34,612 bases of DNA from Chloroflexota bacterium (GTDB lineage: Bacteria; Chloroflexota; Anaerolineae; UBA1429). This document shows, in pieces, positions 17,192 through 24,969 of the stretch. How positions within the stretch are numbered: position 1 is the stretch's first letter; every line of letters begins with the position of its first letter. The notes under the pieces were generated by a model. That model was not told where the DNA came from, did no database searches, and saw nothing but the letters and a program-made list of their open reading frames with translations. The stretch spans positions 1-34,612 of the forward strand of contig JAJFUJ010000045.1 of assembly GCA_021372475.1 (NCBI GenBank), given 5' to 3'. Made by a program: the position numbers and the translations under genes.

Positions 17192-18223
17192 ATGAAAGTC
17201 GTTACTTTTGGTGAAATTATGATGCGCCTCTCGCCGCCGGGCTTTCAGCGCCTCAGCCAGGCGCATTCGTTCGACATCGTTTACGGTGGCGGCGAGGCCA
17301 ATGTGGCCGTTTCGTTAGCCAACTACGGCGTAGCGGTTGACTATGTGACGCGCCTGCCCAAGAACGAGATTGGCGAAGCCTGCAAACGCTTCCTGCGCGA
17401 GCAGGGGGTAGGAGTGGATAAAATTGTCAGCGGCGGGGAACGCCTCGGTATCTATTTTCTCGAGATGGGGGCCTCCAGCCGCGGCAGCCTGGTGGTGTAT
17501 GACCGCGCTGGTTCCTCGATCTCTACCATCGAGCCGGGCATGGTTGATTGGAAATCCGTCTTTGCCGATGCCGGTTGGTTCCACTGGACGGGCATCACTC
17601 CCGCTATCTCACGCGGCGCCGCCGAAGTTTGCCTAGAGGCCGTCAAAGCCGCCAAGGAAATGGGGCTAACCGTCTCGTGTGATCTGAACTATCGCAGCAA
17701 GCTTTGGAAGTGGGGCCGCAAGGCAGGCGAGGTGATGTCCGAGTTGGTGCCTTATTGCGATGTGGCCATCGGCAATGAGGAGGATGCCGCCCAGGTGTTC
17801 GGCATTCACGCCGCCGATACGGATGTGACCTCCGGCCAGGTGGATGCCGCCAAATACCGCGCCGTCTGCGAGCAGTTGGCGCAGCGTTTCCCCTCTCTGC
17901 AGACCATCGCTATCACCCTTCGCGGCTCGCTCTCAGCCAGCCACAACACCTGGTCGGGCATCCTCTGGCATGCCGGCAAGATCTGGGTTGCGCCGCAGTT
18001 CGATATCACCAACATCGTCGACCGCGTGGGCGCCGGCGATGCCTTCATGGGCGGGCTCATCTATGGGCTGCTCAAATACGGCGACGACAAGCAGTCGTCG
18101 CTCAACTTTGCGGTAGCAGCTTCCTGCCTCAAGCACACCATCTTTGGCGATTGCAACGCGGTGACGGTCGCCGAGGTTGAAAAGCTCATGGGCGGCGATA
18201 CCTCGGGACGCGTCTCGCGCTAA
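17192..18223 (+). CDS. kdgK: 2-dehydro-3-deoxygluconokinase, PfkB family
   Basis: A 343-residue ribokinase/PfkB-family sugar kinase. N-terminal MKVVTFGEIMMRLSPPG and GGGEANVAVSLANYG (about 32-46) form the sugar site. DRVGAGDAF carries the catalytic base Asp283 and the anion hole. The N-terminal form and the aldolase gene immediately downstream identify it as KDG kinase, which makes KDPG from 2-keto-3-deoxygluconate. There is a GAGGAG ribosome binding site. Other PfkB specificities cannot be excluded from sequence alone, but the KDPG aldolase neighbour makes them unlikely. Confidence 0.85.
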   Translation: MKVVTFGEIMMRLSPPGFQRLSQAHSFDIVYGGGEANVAVSLANYGVAVDYVTRLPKNEIGEACKRFLREQGVGVDKIVSGGERLGIYFLEMGASSRGSLVVYDRAGSSISTIEPGMVDWKSVFADAGWFHWTGITPAISRGAAEVCLEAVKAAKEMGLTVSCDLNYRSKLWKWGRKAGEVMSELVPYCDVAIGNEEDAAQVFGIHAADTDVTSGQVDAAKYRAVCEQLAQRFPSLQTIAITLRGSLSASHNTWSGILWHAGKIWVAPQFDITNIVDRVGAGDAFMGGLIYGLLKYGDDKQSSLNFAVAASCLKHTIFGDCNAVTVAEVEKLMGGDTSGRVSR

Positions 18224-18244
18224 TATACTTAAGGAGTAACTAAT

Positions 18245-19264
18245 ATGGCTCGTTTTACCCGTCTTCAGGTTTGGAACGCGATGGAAAGCCTCGGGCTGAT
18301 CCCACTCTTTTACCATGCCGATGCTGAAACGGCTAAAAAGGTGGTAGCGGCGGTTTCTGCCGGCGGGGCCAAGGTCATCGAATTCACCAATCGCGGTGAC
18401 CGCGCCTTTGAGGTTTTCCGCGAGCTAATCGTCTCAGTAGAAAAGAGCGATCCTGCGGTTATCCTGGGCGTCGGCTCTGTGCTTGACCAGGCGACGGCGG
18501 CGCTCTATATCAACCTGGGCGCGAACTTTATTGTCGGTTCAGTTACCAATCCCGAGGTGGCGCGCTTGTGCAATCGCCGCAAGATACCATACATCCCCGG
18601 CTGCGGCACCTCGAGCGAGATTTCTGCCGCCGAGGAGCTGGGTGTCGAGATATGTAAAGTGTTTCCAGGAGCGCAACTCGGCGGTCCTGAATTCGTCAAG
18701 GCGGTCAAAGGCCCCTGCCCGTGGAGCAAGCTCATGCCCACCGGCGGCGTGGAAGCCAAATGGGAGAATATCAAAGCCTGGTTCGATGCCGGGGTCACTT
18801 GCATCGGCATGGGTTCGGACTTGGTGCGTAAGGAGTTTATCGCCAACGCCGATTGGGACGGCCTGACCGTCCTGACGGCCGATTGTCTGGCGATGGTGCG
18901 CAGGGCGCGCGGCAAGGCGCTCTATTCTGGCGTCGAGCATATCGGCGTATATCCGACGGTTACTGCCAACGGGGAGGAGATCGTTGCCTGGTATCGCGCC
19001 GTGTTCGGCTTTAAGGTGAAGGAAGGCACCAGTTCCTTCTTTATTTCGAGCGATAGCCCTGGCCGTATGGAAGTGATGAAAGGCGAGGTAGGGCGGCAAG
19101 CACATATCGCTATTTTGGTAACCGATTTCGAAGCAGCGATCGAGGACCTGAAGGCTAAGGGCATCGAGCTGCTCGAACCGACTATCAAACCCGGCAGCAA
19201 GGCTGTTTACCTCAAGAATCCTGACCCAGCCGGCAATACCGTGCATCTGCTCTGGGTTGGTTGA
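18245..19264 (+). CDS. KDPG aldolase fused to a C-terminal VOC (glyoxalase-like) domain
   Basis: A 339-residue two-domain protein. Residues 1-220 are a class I KDPG/KHG aldolase (TIM barrel). The catalytic Glu46 and Arg50 are in IEFTNR, the Schiff-base Lys138 is in CKVFPG, and Thr166 is in MPTGGV. All match the E. coli Eda residues E45, R49, K133 and T161. Residues 228-339 form a VOC domain beginning EHIGVYPTV, with HIAILVTDFEAAIEDLKAKG and a terminal NPDPAGNTVHLLW. Standard Eda is about 213 residues and lacks this extension. AAGGAG precedes the ATG. It lies 21 bases after kdgK, forming a kinase-aldolase operon that yields pyruvate and glyceraldehyde 3-phosphate. The VOC domain's job is unknown. 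Confidence 0.88.
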   Translation: MARFTRLQVWNAMESLGLIPLFYHADAETAKKVVAAVSAGGAKVIEFTNRGDRAFEVFRELIVSVEKSDPAVILGVGSVLDQATAALYINLGANFIVGSVTNPEVARLCNRRKIPYIPGCGTSSEISAAEELGVEICKVFPGAQLGGPEFVKAVKGPCPWSKLMPTGGVEAKWENIKAWFDAGVTCIGMGSDLVRKEFIANADWDGLTVLTADCLAMVRRARGKALYSGVEHIGVYPTVTANGEEIVAWYRAVFGFKVKEGTSSFFISSDSPGRMEVMKGEVGRQAHIAILVTDFEAAIEDLKAKGIELLEPTIKPGSKAVYLKNPDPAGNTVHLLWVG

Positions 19265-19282
19265 TTAATACGTAGGGAGTAT

Positions 19283-19307
19283 AGGGGGCTGAAAGCCCCC
19301 TGTTTTT
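19283..19307 (+). terminator. Rho-independent terminator of the kdgK-aldolase operon
   Basis: An 8-bp stem AGGGGGCT (19283-19290) with AGCCCCCT (19294-19301), a GAA loop, then GTTTTT. It overlaps the stop of the convergent HAD gene by two bases. Confidence 0.9.
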
Positions 19308-19959
19308 ATCTGGCAAGCAATCGTTCAAACGCACTGGCAGGCAGGTCAGCCAGTGAATCCACCACCAAGTCGGCCATTAGCTTATCCGCCGGATGGGTGG
19401 TGGTGACGGCGATGCAGCGCATCCCGGCCGCCCGTGCGGCCTCTATGCCCATCAGGCTGTCCTCGATAACCAGGCACTCGGAGGGACTGGCCCCGAGCGC
19501 TGCAGCGGCCTGCAGGAAAACGGCCGGGTCGGGCTTGCTGCGCGGCAGAAATGCGCCCGAGACCAGCGCATCAAAATAGTCGGCGATGTCCAGGGCGTTT
19601 ACCAGCGTGACCACATTGGCCAGCGGGCCGGAGCTGGCCACTGCCTGACGGTATCCGCGCGCTCGGCCGCGCTGGAGCCAATCCAGCACGCCGGGCAGGA
19701 TGTGCGTATGGGTGCGTGCCTGCTCACGGAAGAGCTGCTCTTTGCGCGCCGAAATAGCCTTGAGCTCATCGAGCGGTGTATCTGCTCCCAGCCAGGCTTT
19801 CAGAATCGGCAGGTTGGACATGCCAAAGGTTTGCGCGAACGTCTCATACGCTATCTCCTGCCCGCGTTCGCGGTAGAGGATTTGCCAGGCCAGATAATGC
19901 GCTTCCCCCGTATCGGCGATGACGCCGTCCATATCCCACAAGATTGCGATCAAAGGCAA
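19306..19959 (-). CDS. HAD-superfamily phosphatase / beta-phosphoglucomutase-like hydrolase
   Basis: A 217-residue HAD hydrolase with a helical cap. DMDGVIADT has the nucleophile Asp9 and the acid Asp11. Motif II is ASSG near residue 108, motif III is the Lys in RSKPDP, and motif IV is VIEDSLMGIEAA. This form (DMDGV, VIEDS, GIEAA) is that of the beta-phosphoglucomutase/DOG phosphatase branch, so the substrate is probably a sugar phosphate. No ATG is available. TTG 19959 is given here, but TTG 19953, two codons later, is better placed relative to GAAAGGGG. It lies 34 bases after the hydrolase gene on the same strand. Confidence 0.85.
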   Translation of the reverse strand: MPLIAILWDMDGVIADTGEAHYLAWQILYRERGQEIAYETFAQTFGMSNLPILKAWLGADTPLDELKAISARKEQLFREQARTHTHILPGVLDWLQRGRARGYRQAVASSGPLANVVTLVNALDIADYFDALVSGAFLPRSKPDPAVFLQAAAALGASPSECLVIEDSLMGIEAARAAGMRCIAVTTTHPADKLMADLVVDSLADLPASAFERLLAR

Positions 19960-19993
19960 CCCCTTTCAATTTATCAAACACCCTCGCAACGTG

Positions 19994-20902
19994 TTACAAC
20001 CACTTTGCCAGGAAGGCCATAATCGCCTGGCGGCCGTGCGCCGTCTCGTAATGCCCTGTAGTATAGCGCAAGAGCTGCCACTTTTCCGCAGCGCTCTGTT
20101 CTGTATAAACCTGCTTAAGCGCGACGTCGATTTTATCCAGCCCGGCTGGCGGGGTAAGTTGGTCCAGCGTGCCGGCCAGCGCCAGGTGGGCGCGTGGCGC
20201 GATGAGGGCGTTGATGCCGGCAGTATCAAAATGCTTGAGCAGGCCGGGCACAAAGTAATAGATGCCGTGGCCATCCAGACCGCGCGACTTGATCAATTCG
20301 TGGAAATCGGTCAGGCAGCAGATGTCGACACAAACCTTGATGCGCTCATCGAGCGCGGCCAGCCACCAGGCCATCGTGCTGCCCATCGAGATGCCGAGGG
20401 TGGCGATGCGCGAGGCGTCCACATCCGGGCGGCTGGCCAGGTAATCGAGGCTGCGCAGGCTATCGTAAACCATCATGCCCCACAGCACTTGCCCATGCCA
20501 GAGCATCTCCTTGAATAGCTCCGATTCCGTCCGGCCTCTGCGTTCGCCAAAGTTCCAGGTGTCGATACACAGCGCACAGTAGCCTGCAGCGGCAAGTGCC
20601 TGGGCATAGGGTGGGCTTTGCAGCGCCGCACGCCCTTGCGTGAGCTCGTCCTTGCCCAATATCCAGTTACCCCCGTGGGCATGGTGGTAAAGCACCGCCG
20701 GCAGCTTGCCTTCAGCACCCAACGGCTTGACGAAATACGCAGGCACCGGCTCGATGCCGTTCAGATCGAGACGTAGTGTTTCGAGCCAGTAGCCGTTGGC
20801 TTCCTCGGCCCTGATGGTTTCTATTTGGATGGGGCAATTGTGTTCCGGCAGATCACCGAGCAGTGCATAAAGCTCGGCGCGGCGTTTTGCAGCATCTGAC
20901 AT
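19994..20902 (-). CDS. Alpha/beta hydrolase, dienelactone hydrolase / acetyl xylan esterase-like
   Basis: A 302-residue alpha/beta hydrolase with no signal peptide. The oxyanion segment [10 protein letters not shown] (71-80) and the nucleophile elbow GISMGS (Ser172) are clear. Asp247 in GTLDQLTP and His284 in TGHYET complete a plausible triad. The architecture is that of the abhydrolase_7/acetyl xylan esterase-like group often found in polysaccharide-use loci. A deacetylase for acetylated oligosaccharides is a reasonable guess, not shown. GAGGGA precedes the ATG. It is co-transcribed with the HAD gene. Confidence 0.82.
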   Translation of the reverse strand: MSDAAKRRAELYALLGDLPEHNCPIQIETIRAEEANGYWLETLRLDLNGIEPVPAYFVKPLGAEGKLPAVLYHHAHGGNWILGKDELTQGRAALQSPPYAQALAAAGYCALCIDTWNFGERRGRTESELFKEMLWHGQVLWGMMVYDSLRSLDYLASRPDVDASRIATLGISMGSTMAWWLAALDERIKVCVDICCLTDFHELIKSRGLDGHGIYYFVPGLLKHFDTAGINALIAPRAHLALAGTLDQLTPPAGLDKIDVALKQVYTEQSAAEKWQLLRYTTGHYETAHGRQAIMAFLAKWL

Positions 20903-20932
20903 ATCAGTTCCCTCTTGAAGATAGTGGCTCCC

Positions 20933-20961
20933 AGTCTAGGCGCTAAGGGGGTTCTGGTCAA
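20933..20961 (-). promoter_or_regulatory. Promoter of the hydrolase-HAD operon
   Basis: On the minus strand: TTGACC (complement of 20956-20961), a 17-base spacer and TAGACT (complement of 20933-20938). It is about 31 bases upstream of the ATG at 20902. Confidence 0.5.
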
Positions 20962-21220
20962 GGTGCTTCCCTGTGAGGGTGTGGAAAAAGTTCTGCCCTG
21001 ATACTTACTGGGAAATAGGAAGCGTCATTCCGACACAGGCCGGAATCCAGTACCTGTCCAGTCAAATGATAATTGAACCGAAAGCTAGTAATACGGCTTT
21101 AAGTTTATGTAACTTGGAATTGCTGGCCTGTCACTGCGTTCAGCAGCTACCGATGCAGCGCAAACATGCAGTCGCAGGTCGCAGCAAGCTTATCAGATAT
21201 ACGGTTAGCTTTGCCCAACT
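20962..21220. other. Non-coding stretch between hydrolase promoter and regulator gene
   Basis: With the promoter, the gene-free stretch runs over 20903-21220. Apart from one short inverted repeat at 21024-21050, I see no gene, RNA or operator in it. An 83-codon reading frame here has no ribosome binding site and an unlikely composition. Confidence 0.6.
21024..21050. repeat. Short palindromic element resembling a dispersed intergenic repeat
   Basis: ATTCCG (21027-21032) pairs with CGGAAT (21041-21046). The flanks, GTC before and CCAG after, follow the GTCATTCC...GGAATCCAG pattern of repeats scattered through many bacterial genomes. Only one copy lies in this window, so dispersion cannot be verified here. 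Confidence 0.5.
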
Positions 21221-22531
21221 CTAGCGCTGCGCCGTTGCCTGTCTTGATATATAGGAATCAAGCCAGTTGGCAATCGGAGCACCGCCCTGACCCAGGATAC
21301 GCTCAATAGCCCGGCTGTAGTAGCTGAAAAAGGGTATGAGCTGTCCGGCAGATGCATCATGCCCAGCGAGTAATCCCTTGAGCCAGATGATATCATTTTC
21401 CAGTAAGGAAAGATCACCCAGGTCAAGCGCCGCAATAAGCCAGTCGCCAAAATAGGCATTCGCCTCGCGGAGGTACTCGATAGAAACGCCATGCGTCTTC
21501 AGGTCTCGGGATAAAGCAAGTTCAACCAGTGGCCGTTTCTCCTTGAGCAGGCCGGCGCATTGCACGAACTCACTGCGCATGGCTGGTGCCAGCGGCGGGG
21601 GATAGGTTAAAAGGCAAGCGGCTGCCTGGGCAGCGCGTTCAAGCTTTTCGCCCAGGAAATGCGCTGGGATGCGTTCGCGCAACCGTGGGATTCGGTTAAA
21701 GACCAAACCGCCGTAAGCCAGCGGGGTATTTTGCTCACGGAGTAACAGAGCTGCCGAACGTAAAGTGGCTGCGGAAGGCAAGTGCTGCGCCATCATAATT
21801 ACCAGGTCAGGTGAAATCGTTGCAGTCGTCTCCTGGAGCTGCTCCAGCGGGATATCGGCACCGAGACTGATAACCGTATAGCCGCTGCGACGAAGATACA
21901 GGCTGAGAAACAATGCTGGTAGAAAATGGTGTTCACCGGCCGGGCAGCCGATAAGTATGCTTTTCGATTGCGTCGGCGGCGGTGTTACAGTTTTCAATAT
22001 CTCCAATCGGCGGATAACCAGCGAGGATGCAAAATGCTCCTGCTGCACGGTGCATTTACCCTCATACCAGCGCTGGCCCAGAATATTCAGCCCTTGCTGC
22101 AGGATAGCGCTGCAAACCGTTTCAACCGGATACAGTGCGAAAGCCAGGTTGAGGGTATCTTCAGCCTGGCGTTCGGCAAAAGCCAGGCAGGCAATAAGCC
22201 AGTTATCACGCAAGGTATGGATACTTGCTTCAGTACCCGAACTAGCGGAGGGGTCTGGCGGGGGAACGTATTCTGCCAAAGGATCACGTCCGGAGCCAAG
22301 TATTTCCTGCCACATTCCCACGGCGCTGCTGATGCTCAGCCCTTCCGATAGGCGCATCTTTAGCCACTGGATGGTTTGGAGGTCGCGCGCTGAATAGAGG
22401 CGGTGCCCGCCGGCCGTACGCCGGGGCTGCGGCAGGCCGTAGCGCCGTTCCCAGGCGCGCAGCGTATCAGCCTTGATGCCGGTCTCTTTGAGCACGGCGC
22501 TCAGATTATAAAGAGGAGAGTCGTTGGCCAT
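21221..22531 (-). CDS. CarH/LitR-type MerR regulator with cobalamin-binding light-sensor domain
   Basis: A 436-residue regulator. The MerR helix-turn-helix occupies residues 8-75 (TLRAWERRYGLPQPRRTAGG and GHRLYS). A B12-cap domain follows with Trp155, nine residues, then Glu165-His166: the W-x9-EH motif of AdoB12 photoreceptor CarH proteins. The cobalamin-binding domain starts SILIGCPAGEHHFLP, giving His201/His202 as lower axial ligand, and continues GADIPLEQL. In CarH the AdoB12-bound tetramer represses in the dark and light disrupts it. An extra helical C-terminal region of about 125 residues is unlike the roughly 285-residue CarH. The start at ATG 22531 fits the MerR N-terminus; the upstream open frame overlaps its promoter. 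Confidence 0.88.
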   Translation of the reverse strand: MANDSPLYNLSAVLKETGIKADTLRAWERRYGLPQPRRTAGGHRLYSARDLQTIQWLKMRLSEGLSISSAVGMWQEILGSGRDPLAEYVPPPDPSASSGTEASIHTLRDNWLIACLAFAERQAEDTLNLAFALYPVETVCSAILQQGLNILGQRWYEGKCTVQQEHFASSLVIRRLEILKTVTPPPTQSKSILIGCPAGEHHFLPALFLSLYLRRSGYTVISLGADIPLEQLQETTATISPDLVIMMAQHLPSAATLRSAALLLREQNTPLAYGGLVFNRIPRLRERIPAHFLGEKLERAAQAAACLLTYPPPLAPAMRSEFVQCAGLLKEKRPLVELALSRDLKTHGVSIEYLREANAYFGDWLIAALDLGDLSLLENDIIWLKGLLAGHDASAGQLIPFFSYYSRAIERILGQGGAPIANWLDSYISRQATAQR

Positions 22532-22573
22532 GATGATGTTAACCCCAAGCTGGTCTTGTTTTAATCTAGGCCG

Positions 22574-22602
22574 AATATACGCAAGCGTCAAATAATTGTC
22601 AA
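22574..22602 (-). promoter_or_regulatory. Promoter of the CarH-like regulator
   Basis: On the minus strand: perfect TTGACA (complement of 22597-22602), a 17-base spacer and TATATT (complement of 22574-22579, 5 of 6). A copy of the ATATAC hexamer (22575-22580) overlaps the -10 box and may be an operator half-site shared with the divergent promoter. Confidence 0.7.
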
Positions 22603-22621
22603 GAATTAATTGTGCAATATA

Positions 22622-22650
22622 TTGACATATGGTATATCCTCTGGTATCAT
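22622..22650 (+). promoter_or_regulatory. Near-consensus promoter of the TspO-like row of genes
   Basis: Perfect TTGACA (22622-22627), a 17-base spacer and TATCAT (22645-22650, 5 of 6). The predicted transcript starts near 22657, leaving a leader of about 205 bases. Such a strong core promoter suits control by a repressor. Confidence 0.72.
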
Positions 22651-22656
22651 ATATAC
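22632..22656. promoter_or_regulatory. Candidate operator: GTATAT-N13-ATATAC inverted repeat
   Basis: GTATAT (22632-22637) and its inverse ATATAC (22651-22656) flank the -10 box of the TspO-like promoter. A third ATATAC sits on the regulator's own -10 (22575-22580). The placement suits repression by the CarH-like protein; binding itself is inferred. Confidence 0.4.
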
Positions 22657-22862
22657 AGGAAGCCACAACCGGTTCAAGCCTAGTGTTGCAGCGGTGTCTC
22701 TATGTGAAGCTCATCCTGTGCGACTATACCTGGTGAAACAGGCAGGAATGCGCCGCCGACAAACGGATGGAAAATCGCGACGCTGTTGCGAAGAGCAGTG
22801 CCGCCGGGTGCTGATTGCCCGTATATTCCTGTTGCGAACTATCAAGGTACAAGGAGAAAGGG
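22657..22862 (+). other. Long untranslated leader upstream of the TspO-like gene
   Basis: About 205 bases between the predicted transcription start and the ATG at 22863. I looked for the B12-box and conserved core of a cobalamin riboswitch and did not find them, nor any other riboswitch I know. Short frames here lack ribosome binding sites. Confidence 0.45.
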
Positions 22863-23636
22863 ATGAAAGACTTACTGAGGCAGATTGCTGTCGTTCTGAC
22901 AATTCTGGCGACCATCATAATCAACATCCTGGCAAATGCACTACCGCTCAACGGTTTGAACACAGGCGCAATTTCCGACCGCTTTGTGGTTTACTTTGTG
23001 CCGGCGGGTTACGTCTTTTCAATCTGGGGCTTGATATATATCGGCTTGATCGCCTTCGCCGTCTATCAGGCGCTGCCCGCGCAACGGGAGAACCCCCGCT
23101 TGCGGGCGGTTGGCTGGTGGGTGGCGTTGGGTGGATTGGCCAACAGCGCCTGGATTTTCCTGTGGCATTATGAGCAATTCCCGCTGACGCTTATTGCGAT
23201 GTTCACGCTGTTGGTAACGCTGATTGTAACCTTTTTAAAGCTGGAATCTGGCAAAGCTCAGTCCCCCAAGGCCGAATTGTGGGCTGCGCGCGTGCCGTTC
23301 AGCGTTTACCTGGGATGGATCTCGGTGGCCACCGTTGCCAATGTCACTGCAGTGCTGGATTATTTAAAGTGGGATGGTTTCGGCATCGCCCCAGAGGTCT
23401 GGATGGGCGTTATGTTGGTAGTAGTGTTGGCCCTTACCGTGCTGATGCTGTTCAGACACCGAACGGTACCCTTCGCGCTGGTCATCCTGTGGGCGCTGGC
23501 AGGAATCGGGATCAAGCACGCAGCGGTTACGGCGGTGGCCGTCCCTACCTGGATTACCTTCGGGCTGGTGGCAATCGCTACAGCGGCCGCACTGCTCGCA
23601 CAGCGGCCAGGACAGCACAGCGTCACTGCCGGGTAA
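22863..23636 (+). CDS. TspO/MBR-like tryptophan-rich membrane protein
   Basis: A 257-residue integral membrane protein with about seven or eight hydrophobic helices. PAGYVFSIWGLIYIG (about residues 46-60), NSAWIFLWH and RVPFSVYLGWISVATVANV resemble the helix 1, helix 3 and helix 4 motifs of TspO/MBR proteins. It is longer than the usual 160-residue TspO. TspO proteins bind porphyrins and some degrade protoporphyrin IX in light. The ATG 22863 has AAGGAGAAAGGG just upstream; an upstream in-frame start adds a non-hydrophobic stretch and is rejected. It is the first gene read from the promoter facing the CarH-like regulator. Function in this organism is inferred only. Confidence 0.75.
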   Translation: MKDLLRQIAVVLTILATIIINILANALPLNGLNTGAISDRFVVYFVPAGYVFSIWGLIYIGLIAFAVYQALPAQRENPRLRAVGWWVALGGLANSAWIFLWHYEQFPLTLIAMFTLLVTLIVTFLKLESGKAQSPKAELWAARVPFSVYLGWISVATVANVTAVLDYLKWDGFGIAPEVWMGVMLVVVLALTVLMLFRHRTVPFALVILWALAGIGIKHAAVTAVAVPTWITFGLVAIATAAALLAQRPGQHSVTAG

Positions 23637-23678
23637 GCACCTATTGAGAGCCAGCGATATACCGCAGAGGTATTTCTG

Positions 23679-24003
23679 GTGAAACTAGCCAAGACAGTCT
23701 CTTTAACCGGGCTATCAGCAATGACCTGTGTCCTCGTATACGGCTTCGCTTTCGGGAGCTTTAACGGGGAAGGAACCAGGCTCCTGACGATGCCCTGGAG
23801 ATTGTGTCACTGGTGGATTTGTACGTAGGGTTTATCTTGTTTGCAGGTTGGATTATCTACCGAGAGAAAGCAGGGCTGCCTTCGGTTATTTGGGGGGTGT
23901 TAGTAATGATGTTGGCCTTTGGACCGGAGCGCTCTATACCTTTGTTGCGCTGAAAACCAGCCAAGGGGAGTGGAAGCGTTTCTGGATGGGGAAAAGATGC
24001 TAG
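23679..24003 (+). pseudogene. DUF1475 membrane protein broken by two single-base deletions
   Basis: Starting at GTG 23679, three reading frames together encode one recognisable DUF1475-like protein of about 108 residues. Frame one gives FAFGSFNGEG and MPW. A one-base loss near 23798 shifts into EIVSLVDLYVGFILFAG and IIYREK. A second one-base loss near 23922 shifts into TGALYTFVALKTSQGEW, ending with TAG at 24001-24003. Each frame alone stops early (TAG 23826, TGA 23951). Both shifts sit beside GG runs, so sequencing or assembly error is as possible as true decay. The next gene's ATG follows the last stop directly, as in an intact operon. Confidence 0.75.
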
Positions 24004-24537
24004 ATGCGCGCCGGAAAGTGGGCACTGGTGTTGATAAATGTACTAGGCGGCGCGGCAGTCCTCGGAAGCTATGCCTGGGGTTTGAGCTACCGCCCCAGGG
24101 CAGCAGCTATCTTGTGGGGTGATGCGCCACAAAACATCAGGCAGATTTCCACAGCTAGTATGGTCCTTGCAGCACTTGGTTACCTGACATTTACCCTATA
24201 CTTCCTGCTACTGCCGGCTGACGAGCTCAGAATAACCGACCGCAAAAGCCTGCGGCTGATAAATGGGCTGTACGGAGCCATTCTCCTCGCTTCGGCGCTG
24301 TGGATGCCATTGACATGGCTAGCTATAGAAGGAGCGAGCGCTGGCTTACTATGGGTTGTGCGCATCGACCTGATGGTGGTTGCAGCAGCATCCCTGGCAA
24401 TGCTGGGCGTACTCGTCCGGGTTCGACCTCGCCGAAACGCTTGGCCTCGCTGGAGTGCAGTAGCAGGCTGTATATTCTTTTGTATGCAGACAGTGGTTCT
24501 GGATGCCATTATCTGGGCGTCATATTTTCATGGCTAG
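24004..24537 (+). CDS. Uncharacterised five-helix membrane protein
   Basis: A 177-residue protein with about five hydrophobic segments (near residues 7-27, 49-70, 88-108, 116-137 and 150-172). I do not recognise a family. The first helix ends in a small extramembrane loop with RPRAAAILWGD. The ATG touches the stop of the DUF1475 remnant (TAGATG), so translation was probably coupled. Its position between DUF1475 and a DUF4345-like gene marks it as part of the row of membrane-protein genes opposite the CarH-like regulator. Confidence 0.7.
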   Translation: MRAGKWALVLINVLGGAAVLGSYAWGLSYRPRAAAILWGDAPQNIRQISTASMVLAALGYLTFTLYFLLLPADELRITDRKSLRLINGLYGAILLASALWMPLTWLAIEGASAGLLWVVRIDLMVVAAASLAMLGVLVRVRPRRNAWPRWSAVAGCIFFCMQTVVLDAIIWASYFHG

Positions 24538-24620
24538 CTGCAGTGAGTTACAAGTGTCATAGAGCGCACAAAATGGGCTGATAGCAAATTAGCTTCGTAT
24601 TGATTGAACGGAGGTAGAGG

Positions 24621-24968
24621 ATGAGTTTCCTAGCCATACTCAAGCTTATCGTTGCGTTGCTTACCATCGCCACTGGTGTGTTGTCGCTGGTGAAACCCAA
24701 GGCAATCTATGGATTTACAGGGCTGAAGGCTGAGGGAGCGCGAGGACTCTCTGAGATAAGAGCGATTTTTGGAGGCCTTTTTATAGCGCTGGGAGCTGCA
24801 CCGTTAATATTGGGGGGGACAGCTTACCAGGTACTAGGTATAGGTTACTTGGCAATTGCGTTGACTCGCTCGGTTTCCATTCTCATTGACCATTCGCGAG
24901 CATCCTCTAACCTAATCAGTCTTGCCACCGAGATCGTCTGCGGCGTCATCCTTATCCTGGGGTATTGA
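24621..24968 (+). CDS. DUF4345-like small membrane protein
   Basis: A 115-residue protein with four hydrophobic helices. The segment ARGLSEIRAIFGGLFIALGA (about residues 39-58) matches the RxxyGGlxlglG core of DUF4345-like proteins. No biochemical function is known for the family. GGAGG lies 6 bases before the ATG. The stop (TGA 24966-24968) is one base from the DegV start, so the two are translated together. Confidence 0.72.
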   Translation: MSFLAILKLIVALLTIATGVLSLVKPKAIYGFTGLKAEGARGLSEIRAIFGGLFIALGAAPLILGGTAYQVLGIGYLAIALTRSVSILIDHSRASSNLISLATEIVCGVILILGY

Positions 24969-24969
24969 T

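Noticed and set aside
20973-21224. 83-codon frame in the gap after the hydrolase gene
   Set aside because: It has no Shine-Dalgarno site, covers the short palindromic repeat, and its product has no protein-like pattern.
22657-22862. Cobalamin riboswitch in the TspO-like leader
   Set aside because: Expected from the B12-type regulator, but the conserved core and B12 box could not be found on inspection.
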